Positions 1 to 6,714 of a stretch of DNA of 11,211 nucleotides are shown in pieces (position 1 is the stretch's first letter; the number at the start of each line of letters is the position of its first letter). This DNA is from Hyphomicrobiales bacterium. Its GTDB lineage: Bacteria; Pseudomonadota; Alphaproteobacteria; Rhizobiales; Beijerinckiaceae. A model generated the notes under the pieces. That model was not told the origin of the DNA, did not search any database, and worked only from the letters and a program-made list of their open reading frames with translations. The DNA is taken from positions 1-11,211 of the forward strand of contig JAQGKM010000211.1 of NCBI GenBank assembly GCA_028290125.1, written 5' to 3'. Position numbers and translations under genes: made by a program.

Positions 1-904
1 CGTCGTAGCTCATGGCGCGCAGCAGGTCGAGCGCTCCGTCGATTTCTTCGCCCGACATCCAGAGACCATCGACGCGGCGACGGTCGTAGCGCAGCAGGCC
101 GAGATGCACGCCGGCCAGCGTCGTCACCGTGCCGGACGTGCCGAGGAGATGAAAGGCGTCGCAGCGCACCTCACGCTCGACGCGCCTGCGAAACTCCGCC
201 AATTCGCCGGCCACATGCGCCACCATGGCGTCGAAAATGTCGGGTGTGACGTCGACGCCGCCGAACTGCTCGGCCAGCGTAACGACGCCGAGCTTGAGCG
301 AGGCCCAATGGCGTACGCGCGAGCGGATGTTGTCGCCCCGCCCCGGACGCCCGCGCGCCAGCCAGACGATTTCCGACGAGCCGCCGCCGATGTCGAACAG
401 CAGCACGCCCTGCGCGCCGGGATCCGCCAGCGCGGCGCAACCTGCGGCGGCCAGATGCGCCTCGGTCTCGCGATCGACGATTTCCAGATCGAGGCCGGTG
501 CGCTCGCGCACACGGTCGATGAACTCGGCGCCGTTCTCGGCCATGCGACAGGCCTCGGTCGCGATGAGGCGTGCGCGGCTGACGCCGCGAATATCCATCT
601 TGTCGCGGCAGATCTCGAGCGCGCCGAGCGTGCGGCGGATCGCCTGCTCGCCCAACCGGCCGGACGCGGACACGCCCTCACCCAGCCGGACGATGCGCGA
701 GAACGCGTCGACGATGCGAAACCCTTCTCGCGCAGGCCTCGCCACCAACAGGCGGCAGTTGTTCGTGCCGAGATCGAGCGCTGCATAAGTATGGGCAGGA
801 TGACGCCGCTGCAGGTCCGGCTGCGCCGGCCTCGCCGCCAGGTCGGGCGGATCGGCGATGGCGCGACCATTCAGGTCCATGCCCTTCAGATCCGTGGGCG
901 GCAC
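1..904 (-). CDS. ppx: Ppx/GppA family phosphatase (exopolyphosphatase / pppGpp phosphohydrolase), 3' end outside window
   Basis: This enzyme family hydrolyses the terminal phosphate of polyphosphate and/or converts pppGpp to ppGpp in the cytoplasm. The ASKHA-fold phosphate motifs are readable: ALDLGTNNCRLL at about residues 42-53, ATEACRMAEN at about 115-124, DIGGGSSEIVW at about 171-181 (with the glutamate typical of the active site), and LLGTSGTVTTLAG near residue 255. About 301 residues are present and the frame is still open at base 1, so the C-terminus is missing. I chose the GTG at 904 because AGGAG lies 9 nt upstream (914-918). An in-frame ATG at 961 would add 19 residues but has no clear ribosome-binding site, and an ATG at 880 is a third option. 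The first 38 or so residues are Pro/Arg-rich and poorly conserved-looking. The family call is firm; polyphosphate versus pppGpp preference cannot be read from the sequence. Confidence 0.93.
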   Translation of the reverse strand, partial: MPPTDLKGMDLNGRAIADPPDLAARPAQPDLQRRHPAHTYAALDLGTNNCRLLVARPAREGFRIVDAFSRIVRLGEGVSASGRLGEQAIRRTLGALEICRDKMDIRGVSRARLIATEACRMAENGAEFIDRVRERTGLDLEIVDRETEAHLAAAGCAALADPGAQGVLLFDIGGGSSEIVWLARGRPGRGDNIRSRVRHWASLKLGVVTLAEQFGGVDVTPDIFDAMVAHVAGELAEFRRRVEREVRCDAFHLLGTSGTVTTLAGVHLGLLRYDRRRVDGLWMSGEEIDGALDLLRAMSYD

Positions 905-998
905 GTCGGCAATCTCCTGTCGCCCGGTCGGCCGGCGATACGGCCCGGGCGGTTCACCCATGAGTGTAGCGGCCCGACGCCGGATTTGAAAACGCGAA

Positions 999-1018
999 TT
1001 GCGTCCATTTCGACGCAA
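999..1018. repeat. Short inverted repeat upstream of ppx
   Basis: TTGCGTC (999-1005) and GACGCAA (1012-1018) form a perfect 7-bp inverted repeat with a 6-nt loop, about 95 bp upstream of the chosen ppx start. It could be an operator half-site pair or a small leader hairpin for ppx. No T-run follows on the plus strand, so it does not look like a terminator. A 7-bp repeat can arise by chance. Confidence 0.3.
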
Positions 1019-1055
1019 CCGGGCGAAACCGCCCCGCCGACATCGACTTTCGCAA

Positions 1056-1083
1056 TTGACAGACCCGAAGCCCACGGGCTAAA
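1056..1083 (+). promoter_or_regulatory. Candidate promoter of the tRNA-Gln gene
   Basis: A perfect -35 hexamer TTGACA (1056-1061) is followed after 16 nt by GCTAAA (1078-1083), a weak -10 with three of six consensus positions. It lies about 45 bp upstream of the tRNA on the same strand, which suits a short tRNA leader. The strong -35 carries the call; the -10 is poor. Confidence 0.4.
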
Positions 1084-1126
1084 CCCCGCCCACCGAAGCA
1101 GCCGCGCCAAAAGCCCGCCCGCTTCT

Positions 1127-1200
1127 TGGGGGATAGTTCAACGGTAGAACTACCGACTCTGACTCGGTCAATCTTGGTTCGAATCCAGGTCCCCCAGCCA
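1127..1200 (+). tRNA. tRNA-Gln (anticodon CTG)
   Basis: A complete cloverleaf can be folded by hand. The acceptor stem is TGGGGGA (1127-1133) with TCCCCCA (1190-1196). The D arm is GTTC/GAAC. The anticodon arm is ACCGA (1152-1156) with TCGGT (1164-1168) around the loop CTCTGAC, giving anticodon CTG at 1159-1161. The T arm carries the conserved GGTTCGAATCC core. The discriminator base G1197 is followed by an encoded CCA (1198-1200). The tRNA reads CAG glutamine codons. It stands alone between ppx and a small minus-strand gene, and no obvious terminator follows it. Confidence 0.97.
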
Positions 1201-1215
1201 AAATTCAAAAATTCG

Positions 1216-1632
1216 TCATATCTGAGCCATCGTTTGCTGCGGAAGCGTATCTGCGGCACTTGCGTCGCGGCGCCCGTCACCCGGACGCACTTCGCGCACC
1301 GCCCGCTTTTCCTCTTCAAGCGTCAGCGGGTTCGGCTCGTTCCAGCGCCGTGGCTGCATGGCTCCTTGAGACAGGCTTCCGGGGTCGGCTGTCGCCAATG
1401 CGCTGCAGGCTTTCTGGAGACGGAGCTGCTCCATGGCGACGGGCGTCCGGATCCGCGAAGGCGCCGGGCAGCGCTTGAGGAAGATGTCGCGGTCGCAGCC
1501 TCTCAGCGTCGCCATGACGATGTGCTGGACGTAGCCGGTCGACGTGGCGAAGACGCGTCGTGCGTCCGCCGGCGGGTCGCCGACCAGCCGTCTCCTCTCC
1601 GCCACCGTGAATTTGCGCCAGACCCTCGGCAC
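1216..1632 (-). CDS. Hypothetical protein, 138 aa, next to tRNA-Gln
   Basis: I do not recognise this gene. The minus-strand frame has very strong G/C preference at third codon positions over its first 70 or so codons, like the confirmed genes here, and this is the main reason to accept it. The preference weakens toward the C-terminus. The protein is basic, with no signal peptide or membrane segment. An N-terminal stretch (residues about 6-50) is rich in Arg and predicted to be helical, with a segment ADARRVF-STGYVQHIV that loosely resembles a helix-turn-helix; this resemblance is weak. Two cysteines flank a DRDIFLKR segment. The start is the first GTG after an upstream in-frame TAA. The nearest purine run, GAGG, is 14 nt away, so the start is uncertain. 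A plus-strand frame also overlaps here, but it runs through the tRNA and is unlikely. Confidence 0.45.
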   Translation of the reverse strand: MPRVWRKFTVAERRRLVGDPPADARRVFATSTGYVQHIVMATLRGCDRDIFLKRCPAPSRIRTPVAMEQLRLQKACSALATADPGSLSQGAMQPRRWNEPNPLTLEEEKRAVREVRPGDGRRDASAADTLPQQTMAQI

Positions 1633-1690
1633 GTGCGCTCGATTTGCCTCGTAACTAGCAGATTAATCTATTGATAACATGAGTTATTAA

Positions 1691-1729
1691 CCGAACGATT
1701 CTACCCTGAAACAAAGGTAATACGTTCGG
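1691..1729 (+). promoter_or_regulatory. Possible 5' leader hairpin of the diguanylate cyclase gene
   Basis: CCGAACG (1691-1697) and CGTTCGG (1723-1729) are perfectly complementary. ATT/AAT and ACC/GGT pairs can extend the stem, broken by a bulged A and a CT bulge. The structure ends 10 bases before the ATG and overlaps the only purine-rich tract close to the start (GGGA, 1728-1731), so it could limit ribosome access. The whole 1655-1725 stretch is unusually A/T-rich for this region and also holds the palindrome AGATTAATCT (1660-1669). It therefore probably contains the promoter. No known riboswitch class is recognised. Confidence 0.35.
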
Positions 1730-1739
1730 GATTTCGAGC

Positions 1740-3296
1740 ATGCGTTTGGTCAGTACAGCGAGCCCGGACCACGGCCGGCTGAGGAGGCTCAAGATCTTCC
1801 TCGTCGCCAGCATGGTGCTGATCGCCATCAGCATGCTGGGCATCTTCGGGCAACTCGCGCTTGACTCGCAACGCGACGCGATCGACAACGCGATGCTGAA
1901 AAACGAGAACCTGCGGCGCATTGCGACGCGCAGCATCAGCCAGGTGATGGAGAGCATGGATCTCTCGATCAAGGCCGCGATTTCGGGCCTTCAGATCGTC
2001 GAGAAGAACAACTTTCCGACCGAGATCAGCCGAAGCATCATCTTCGACAATTCCGCCCGCAACAGCATCTACGGAACCGTGCTGCTGCTCGACGAAAGCG
2101 GTCGAGTCGCCTGGGACATGCGCGACCCGGCTCCGCCGAACTTCAGCCGCGCGGGACGCGATTATTTCGATCATCACATTGCGGCCGACACCGGACTTTA
2201 TGTCAGCACCCCGTTCAAGGCGATCAACAGGGCGGAATACAGCATCGCGCTGAGCCGCCGCATCAACGGCCCGAACGGCGAGTTCCGCGGCGTGGCTGTC
2301 GGCACGATCAACCTGAAGTATTTTGCGAACCTGTTCGAGGGCCTGCAACTGGGCGGCGGATCCGCCGTGCTGTTCAGGAACGACGGGACGTTGCTGATGC
2401 GACAGCCCTACCAGGAGAAGGACCTTGGCATCCGGCTGTCGTCGTCCGAGTTCGTGAAGCGCCTCGCGGTGGCGCCGCAAGGCAATTTCGAAGCAGTGGC
2501 GGCGCTCGACGGGGTCGTGAAGCTCGTGTCTTACGCTCGCGTCGAGCCCTATCCGGTGATCGTCTCGTTCAGCACGCCGAAGGCCTATGTCATCTCGGCC
2601 TGGCTCAGCAAGACGATCAAGCTGCTTGCCGTCGTCGCCACACTGCTGGTCGTCGCCGCCGGCGTCGGGCTGATGCTGTGGCGCGAATTGAAACTCCGCT
2701 TTCAGGCCGAAACGGAGTTGAAGCGGGTCGCCGCGGAACTCGAGGTCATGGCGTCGATGGACAAGCTGACCGGTCTGGCGAACCGGCGTTCCTTCGACAG
2801 ATCCCTGCGGGAAGAAATGCTGCGCGCGCGCCGGTCCAACAGCCAGGTCGCGCTCATCATGATCGACGTCGACCGCTTCAAGCAGTTCAACGACACGCAC
2901 GGGCATGTACGGGGAGATCTCGCCCTGCAGGTGACCGCATCCTGCATCGGGATGAGCATTCGCCGTCCGGGCGATGTCGCGGCCCGTTACGGCGGCGAGG
3001 AATTCGCCGTCATTCTCCCCAACACCGATGAGCGCGGCGCCGTCCGGGTTGCGGAAAGCATTCGCGCCGAATTGCTGGCCCGCAAGATTCCGCATCTCGC
3101 CAGCGCGAGCGGCCTGCTCACGGTCAGCATCGGCATTTGCACGGCGAGACCCGGTCAGGTCGCGATCACCGAACGGCAATTGGTTGAGCAGGCGGACGCC
3201 GCGCTCTACAGGGCGAAGATGAGCGGACGCGACACGACGGTTGTGGGCGACAGCAATCTGGAGCACGCGGACTTCGGCAAATCCGACGCGGCGTGA
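1740..3296 (+). CDS. Membrane-bound diguanylate cyclase with extracytoplasmic Cache-like sensor and GGDEF domain
   Basis: The protein (518 aa) makes c-di-GMP from two GTP. In order it has a short cytoplasmic N-terminus, a membrane helix (about 19-40), an extracytoplasmic region (about 41-290), a second helix (about 291-314), a short linker helix (about 315-338) and a GGDEF domain to about 502. The sensor region resembles dCache/PAS-like domains, with an RDYF segment near 140 and an STPFKAINRAEYSIALSRR segment. In the GGDEF domain I see DKLTGLANRRSFD (341-353), the metal-binding segment IDVDRFKQFND (375-385), the A-site GGEEF (418-422), and an RxxD product-inhibition site (R409-D412) exactly five residues before it. 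It should therefore be an active, feedback-inhibited enzyme. No EAL domain is present. The start has a weak ribosome-binding site. The gene ends convergently with the TctC-like gene 33 bp away. Confidence 0.93.
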   Translation: MRLVSTASPDHGRLRRLKIFLVASMVLIAISMLGIFGQLALDSQRDAIDNAMLKNENLRRIATRSISQVMESMDLSIKAAISGLQIVEKNNFPTEISRSIIFDNSARNSIYGTVLLLDESGRVAWDMRDPAPPNFSRAGRDYFDHHIAADTGLYVSTPFKAINRAEYSIALSRRINGPNGEFRGVAVGTINLKYFANLFEGLQLGGGSAVLFRNDGTLLMRQPYQEKDLGIRLSSSEFVKRLAVAPQGNFEAVAALDGVVKLVSYARVEPYPVIVSFSTPKAYVISAWLSKTIKLLAVVATLLVVAAGVGLMLWRELKLRFQAETELKRVAAELEVMASMDKLTGLANRRSFDRSLREEMLRARRSNSQVALIMIDVDRFKQFNDTHGHVRGDLALQVTASCIGMSIRRPGDVAARYGGEEFAVILPNTDERGAVRVAESIRAELLARKIPHLASASGLLTVSIGICTARPGQVAITERQLVEQADAALYRAKMSGRDTTVVGDSNLEHADFGKSDAA

Positions 3297-3329
3297 CGTC
3301 GGTCGCAGCCGCCAATTACTTGCCGCCTT

Positions 3330-4409
3330 TCACTTGCCGGGCGTTCCGCTCCACGCGGCCTTTACCTGCGCGAGCAAGGCAGGATCGGTCTTGTAAATGT
3401 CGTTGACGAGCGCGCTCAGCTTTTCTCCATCCACCACGGAGATCGGCAGTTGCAGGCGCTCGGCCTCGGCAAGAAGCTCCGGATCGGCTGCGGCCTTCAC
3501 GAAGGCTTCGCGCAACGAGCGCAGACGCTCGGCGTCGATGTTCGGCGGCGCCGTGAAGGGCCGTGCGACGAGCCCGCTCGCGAGAGCCACCTGCAATTGC
3601 GCCCTCTGCTCCGGCGTGCGGGCGAGCTCGAGCGCGGTCGGCACGCCCCGCGCGTTGAGCTCGTTGTCGCCGTCGATGGCGATCTGCATGAGCACGCGCA
3701 CGAAATCGGTTTTCACCCACTCGGGCTTCTGCGCTTTCATGCAGTCCCAGCACCAAGCGGCATATCCATCGAGCTCGCCGCGTTCGATCGCGAGGCTGAT
3801 GTCGGGCGCGCCCGGATAGCCCTGGATGACCTTCAGCTTCGTGCCCAGCACCTGGTTGAGGATCAGCGGAAAGCCCATGGTGTCGGATCCTGCGCCCGAG
3901 GCGCCGACCTTCAGCTCCTTGGTGAAGAGATCGTCGGTGCTCGTGACGGCAGCGCCCTTGCGGGCGATCACCATCGGCACGACTTTCGCGAGACTGCCGA
4001 GCCATCCGAACTGTTGCGGATCATATTTGGCCGGCACGTCCTTCAGGATAGGCGCGAACGGCACGCCGCTTTCGAATGTTCCGAAATGCGTTCCGTCTTT
4101 CGGCGCGATGTTGAAGAGATAGTTGGCGAGCGTGATCCCGCCGCCGCCGGGCATGTTCTTGACGATCACGGACGACGGCTGACCGGCAAGATATTTGCCG
4201 ATGAAGCGCGACAGCAGACGCGCATAGGAATCGTAGCTGCCGCCCGGTGGAAGCGAGACGTAGATCGTCACCACCTTGTCTTCCGTGAACCTGTCGTTCT
4301 GTGCGGCGGTTGCGCCTGCCGCGGCGGCGACCATGACGGCTGTTGCGCCAAGCGCCGCCAGGCCCGCGCGGCGCATGATCTGTCGCGTCTTCCCCATCGG
4401 ACGTTTCAT
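3330..4409 (-). CDS. TctC/Bug-family periplasmic solute-binding protein (tripartite tricarboxylate transporter type)
   Basis: Bug proteins capture small carboxylates in the periplasm for TctA/TctB-type permeases or act as sensors. The 359-aa length is slightly above the usual 320-330. A basic N-terminus with Arg-Arg (13-14) and a hydrophobic Ala-rich segment form a signal peptide, probably cut near residue 36. The family signatures follow: LPPGGSYDSYARLL (about 53-66), KNMPGGGG (84-91), an APKDGTHFGTF segment, and a GASGAGSDT loop (169-177). GELDGYAAW then leads into an unusual CWDC motif (220-223) holding the only two cysteines. GGGAG-like sequence (GGGAG) lies 8 nt before the ATG, supporting the start. 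No TctA or TctB gene is adjacent, so it is an orphan and its ligand cannot be inferred. It is divergent from the ABM-like gene. Confidence 0.9.
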   Translation of the reverse strand: MKRPMGKTRQIMRRAGLAALGATAVMVAAAAGATAAQNDRFTEDKVVTIYVSLPPGGSYDSYARLLSRFIGKYLAGQPSSVIVKNMPGGGGITLANYLFNIAPKDGTHFGTFESGVPFAPILKDVPAKYDPQQFGWLGSLAKVVPMVIARKGAAVTSTDDLFTKELKVGASGAGSDTMGFPLILNQVLGTKLKVIQGYPGAPDISLAIERGELDGYAAWCWDCMKAQKPEWVKTDFVRVLMQIAIDGDNELNARGVPTALELARTPEQRAQLQVALASGLVARPFTAPPNIDAERLRSLREAFVKAAADPELLAEAERLQLPISVVDGEKLSALVNDIYKTDPALLAQVKAAWSGTPGK

Positions 4410-4566
4410 CCGTCACTCTCCCGGTTGTCAGGAGCGTTTGCCGCTCGCTATCTTCTTGTCGTCGCAGGCCCGGCTGGCCCGGGCTGGGCAAGATCGTACA
4501 GCACAGGATGCGCAGCGTCTCGCCACAAGCTGCTGCGCCTGGAAAGCTAAACCGAAGGAGCGTTCG

Positions 4567-5142
4567 ATGGAGCCTGGCATCAAGTCGGCCGACACCGGGA
4601 CCGAGTCTCCGGTCACGACGGTCATCCATCACAAGCCGCTGCCCGGGTCGATCGACGTCTACGAAGCCTGGTTGAAGGAGATCATCCCGGCTGCGCAGTC
4701 CTTCGCCGGCCACCAGAGCGTCAGCGTGATCCGGCCGCATGTGGCGGGCGGCGCCTACACGAACATCCTCCATTTCGACACGGCGGCGCACCTTTGCAGA
4801 TGGCTCGAGTCGGATACGCGTGAACGCCTGATGGCGCAGATCAAGCCGCATCTGAGCGAACCGGAAGGGATCGACATCAAGACCGGCTTCGAGTTCTGGT
4901 TCACGCCCCCGCCCTCCGGCAAACCCGCAAAGCCCTACAAGCAGTTTCTCATCACGCTGTCGGCGATCTTCCCGCTGACGCTCATCGTTCCGTTCGCGAT
5001 GAGGCCCGTGTTTGACGCAGTCCCGTATGCGAACCTGCCCGGCGTCCGGCCCTTCGTGGTCGCGGTGCTGATCGTCGCACTCATGGTCTGGGTGATCATG
5101 CCCCGCTACACGCGCGCGCTGTCGCGGTGGTTGTTCAAGTGA
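4567..5142 (+). CDS. Membrane-anchored antibiotic biosynthesis monooxygenase (ABM)-like protein
   Basis: The protein has 191 aa. An N-terminal soluble domain (about 15-115) has the pattern of an ABM/dimeric alpha-beta-barrel fold: TTVIHHKPLPGS, a YEAWLKEII helix, a QSVSVIRP strand, a TNILHFD strand, and a helix leading to TGFEFWF. Two hydrophobic helices follow (about 127-146 and 162-178), with a basic C-terminal tail. This architecture matches the ABM-superfamily proteins with C-terminal membrane segments grouped as COG3224, whose biochemical function is not settled. ABM relatives oxidise aromatic or quinone-like molecules without cofactors, but no such activity can be assigned here. The ATG at 4567 is chosen over upstream in-frame codons because AAGGAG ends 6 nt before it (4555-4560). 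The frame remains open upstream, but that part overlaps the divergent binding-protein gene. Confidence 0.82.
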   Translation: MEPGIKSADTGTESPVTTVIHHKPLPGSIDVYEAWLKEIIPAAQSFAGHQSVSVIRPHVAGGAYTNILHFDTAAHLCRWLESDTRERLMAQIKPHLSEPEGIDIKTGFEFWFTPPPSGKPAKPYKQFLITLSAIFPLTLIVPFAMRPVFDAVPYANLPGVRPFVVAVLIVALMVWVIMPRYTRALSRWLFK

Positions 5143-5269
5143 CTCCTGCCCCTGCAGCCGCGCTTGCGCCAGCCGCAGTGCGGTAGAAAAAATCCGGCGC
5201 GGACGGGCTCGCTGTGGCATGTTTCAGACCTCGATTCGTGGCGGCGTGGACCTCTGGAGTGGCTGAAGC

Positions 5270-5587
5270 GTGGACGAAGCTGAATTGCGTGAGATTGCCG
5301 AAAAGGCGGCGGGACTCGATCGTCTCGTGCCCAAGATCGCTGCGGGATTGCGAGAGGCCGTTGCGGCTGACGATTTCCAGCGTCTGACCGACCTGCTGAA
5401 ACTGGCCGAACGCTTCATGATCGAGGCCGGGCCGTTGATGTCGCGCATCAAGCCGGACGAACCCGCCTTGCGCGAGACGGTCGAGCGCTTCATGCGCGAG
5501 ATGCCACGCCGGTTGCGGATGATCCGCGACGCGCAGGCCATTCTACCGCCCCTGTCCGCCGACAATCATTTCGCGCGGACCGGATAG
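5270..5587 (+). CDS. Small helical hypothetical protein, first gene of the chromate transporter operon
   Basis: I do not recognise a named family. The 105-aa product is almost entirely predicted alpha-helical, acidic at the N-terminus, with no cysteine, signal peptide or membrane helix. It has heptad-like leucine spacing (for example in DFQRLTDLLKLAERFMIEA, about 35-53). It is probably a small cytoplasmic helical-bundle protein. The start is GTG with GGAG (5256-5259) 10 nt upstream. The stop lies 3 nt before the ATG of the first chromate transporter half, so the genes are almost certainly co-transcribed. The 127 bp upstream (5143-5269) must hold the operon promoter. A weak TTGCGC/AAAAAT pair (5164-5193, 18-nt spacing) is the best I see. 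A role in the transporter's function or regulation is only inferred from position. Confidence 0.72.
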   Translation: MDEAELREIAEKAAGLDRLVPKIAAGLREAVAADDFQRLTDLLKLAERFMIEAGPLMSRIKPDEPALRETVERFMREMPRRLRMIRDAQAILPPLSADNHFARTG

Positions 5588-5590
5588 CGG

Positions 5591-6175
5591 ATGGACGCGC
5601 CTGTTGCACCGTCGTCCGAATCGCACCTGCCCGGCGAACGGCCGCACGTGTCGCGTCTCGACATTTTCAGCGGCTTCTTTCTTGTCGGTATGTTCGGTTT
5701 CGGCGGCATTGCGGCGGCGATGCACCATGTCATTGTCGAACGACGCGGCTGGCTGAACGATCAGGAATACGCCTCGGTGCTCGGGCTCGGACAGGTGCTG
5801 CCCGGCGCCAATCTCGTCAACATGGCGACGATCGTCGGCGATCGCTTCTGCGGCTTCGTCGGCGCCGTTCTCGCGCTGGCCGGCCTGATCTTCATGCCGA
5901 TCGTCATCCTGATCATCCTCGCGACGACCTACGACCAGTTCGCGACCAACCCCGACGTGATCGCGGCGACGCGCGCGGCCGCGGCCGGCGCCGTCGGCCT
6001 CATGTTCGGCACCGCCTACAAGATTGGAAAGACCGTCGTGAACACGCGCTGGGCGCTGTTCTTCGCCATCCTGAGCTTCGTCTCCATCGGCCTGCTGCGC
6101 CTGCCGCTGGTCGGCACGCTGCTGGTGCTCGGGCCGATTTCGGTGGCGGTGAGCTTCTGGCGGAGCGAGCGATGA
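5591..6175 (+). CDS. chrA: Chromate transporter (CHR family), first half-size subunit
   Basis: CHR proteins export chromate from the cytoplasm, and some members carry other or unknown anions. This 194-aa protein is a single CHR domain, about half the size of the two-domain ChrA of Pseudomonas or Cupriavidus (about 400 aa). It is thus of the short-chain type that works as a pair. It carries the domain signatures FGFGG (35-39), the RRGWLNDQEYASVLGLGQ segment and LPGANLVN (70-77), followed by hydrophobic helices to about 190. About 20 polar residues precede the first helix. The start lies 3 nt after the upstream stop with only a weak ribosome-binding site, suggesting translational coupling. The next subunit overlaps its stop codon. 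Chromate as the substrate is a family-based inference. Confidence 0.85.
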   Translation: MDAPVAPSSESHLPGERPHVSRLDIFSGFFLVGMFGFGGIAAAMHHVIVERRGWLNDQEYASVLGLGQVLPGANLVNMATIVGDRFCGFVGAVLALAGLIFMPIVILIILATTYDQFATNPDVIAATRAAAAGAVGLMFGTAYKIGKTVVNTRWALFFAILSFVSIGLLRLPLVGTLLVLGPISVAVSFWRSER

Positions 6176-6711
6176 AGACCGATCTTCTCGTCTCGCTCGG
6201 CCTCACCTTCTTCACCACGGCGATCTTTTCGGTCGGCGGAATCTCGGCGATGATTCCGGAGGTGCACCGGCAGGTCGTCGAGGTGCATGGCTGGCTCGGC
6301 AACGACAGTTTCGCGACCGCTTTCGCGCTGTCGCAGATCGCGCCCGGGCCGAACATCCTGATGATGAGCATGCTGGGCTGGCGCATCGCCGGTTGGGCGG
6401 GCCTGGCGGTCGCCACTCTGGCGACCGTGGTGCCGACCAGCGCCCTGTCGCTCGTCGCAGGACGCGCAGAGAACCGCATCTCGCACACGCGCTGGTACAG
6501 CCTGACGAAGCGGTCGTTTCCGCCGCTTGTCGTGGGGCTGATCTGCGCCTCGGCGCTCGTCACCGCGCAAGCGGCCATCGACCAGTGGCTCGGATATGTG
6601 TTGACGGCGGGCGTCGCGCTGTTCGTTGCGCTGACGCGGCACAACCCGCTCGTGCCGCTGACGGCCGCGACGGTCATCGGCGTGATCGCCGGCCGCCTCG
6701 GATATTTCTAG
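6172..6711 (+). CDS. chrA: Chromate transporter (CHR family), second half-size subunit
   Basis: This is the second single-domain CHR protein (179 aa) of the pair, homologous in layout to the preceding one: VGGISAMIPE (21-30), VEVHGWLGNDSF (36-47), and SQIAPGPNILMM (54-65), the last being the hallmark Pro-Gly-Pro-Asn loop that reads PGANL in the first subunit. Several hydrophobic helices follow to the C-terminus. Its ATG overlaps the upstream stop (ATGA), and GGAG lies 6 nt before it, so translation is coupled and the subunits are probably made at equal levels. In such pairs the two domains are thought to insert in opposite orientations and form a heterodimer. The gene ends 3 bp from the convergent PilZ gene, leaving no room for a separate terminator. 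Confidence 0.85.
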   Translation: MKTDLLVSLGLTFFTTAIFSVGGISAMIPEVHRQVVEVHGWLGNDSFATAFALSQIAPGPNILMMSMLGWRIAGWAGLAVATLATVVPTSALSLVAGRAENRISHTRWYSLTKRSFPPLVVGLICASALVTAQAAIDQWLGYVLTAGVALFVALTRHNPLVPLTAATVIGVIAGRLGYF

Positions 6712-6714
6712 ACG

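Noticed and set aside
104..1147. Long plus-strand open frame over ppx and its upstream region
   Set aside because: It is a shadow of the ppx gene, whose minus-strand frame carries all the family motifs, and it runs into the tRNA.
1127..1660. tRNA-associated genomic island
   Set aside because: The tRNA is intact, but no integrase, no repeated tRNA 3' end and no mobile-element gene are seen in the window.
1701..3266. 521-residue minus-strand open frame opposite the diguanylate cyclase
   Set aside because: The plus strand encodes a complete GGDEF protein with intact motifs. The opposite frame is His/Asp/Arg/Gln-rich, as expected for an antisense frame in GC-rich DNA.
4510..4538. GCGCAGC/GCTGCGC inverted repeat upstream of the ABM-like gene
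   Set aside because: A 7-bp G/C-only stem with a 15-nt loop is easily expected by chance in this base composition, and no T-run or conserved site accompanies it.
4276..4566. Upstream extension of the ABM-like reading frame
   Set aside because: It overlaps the start of the divergent binding-protein gene, and the ATG at 4567 has a strong AAGGAG at ideal spacing.
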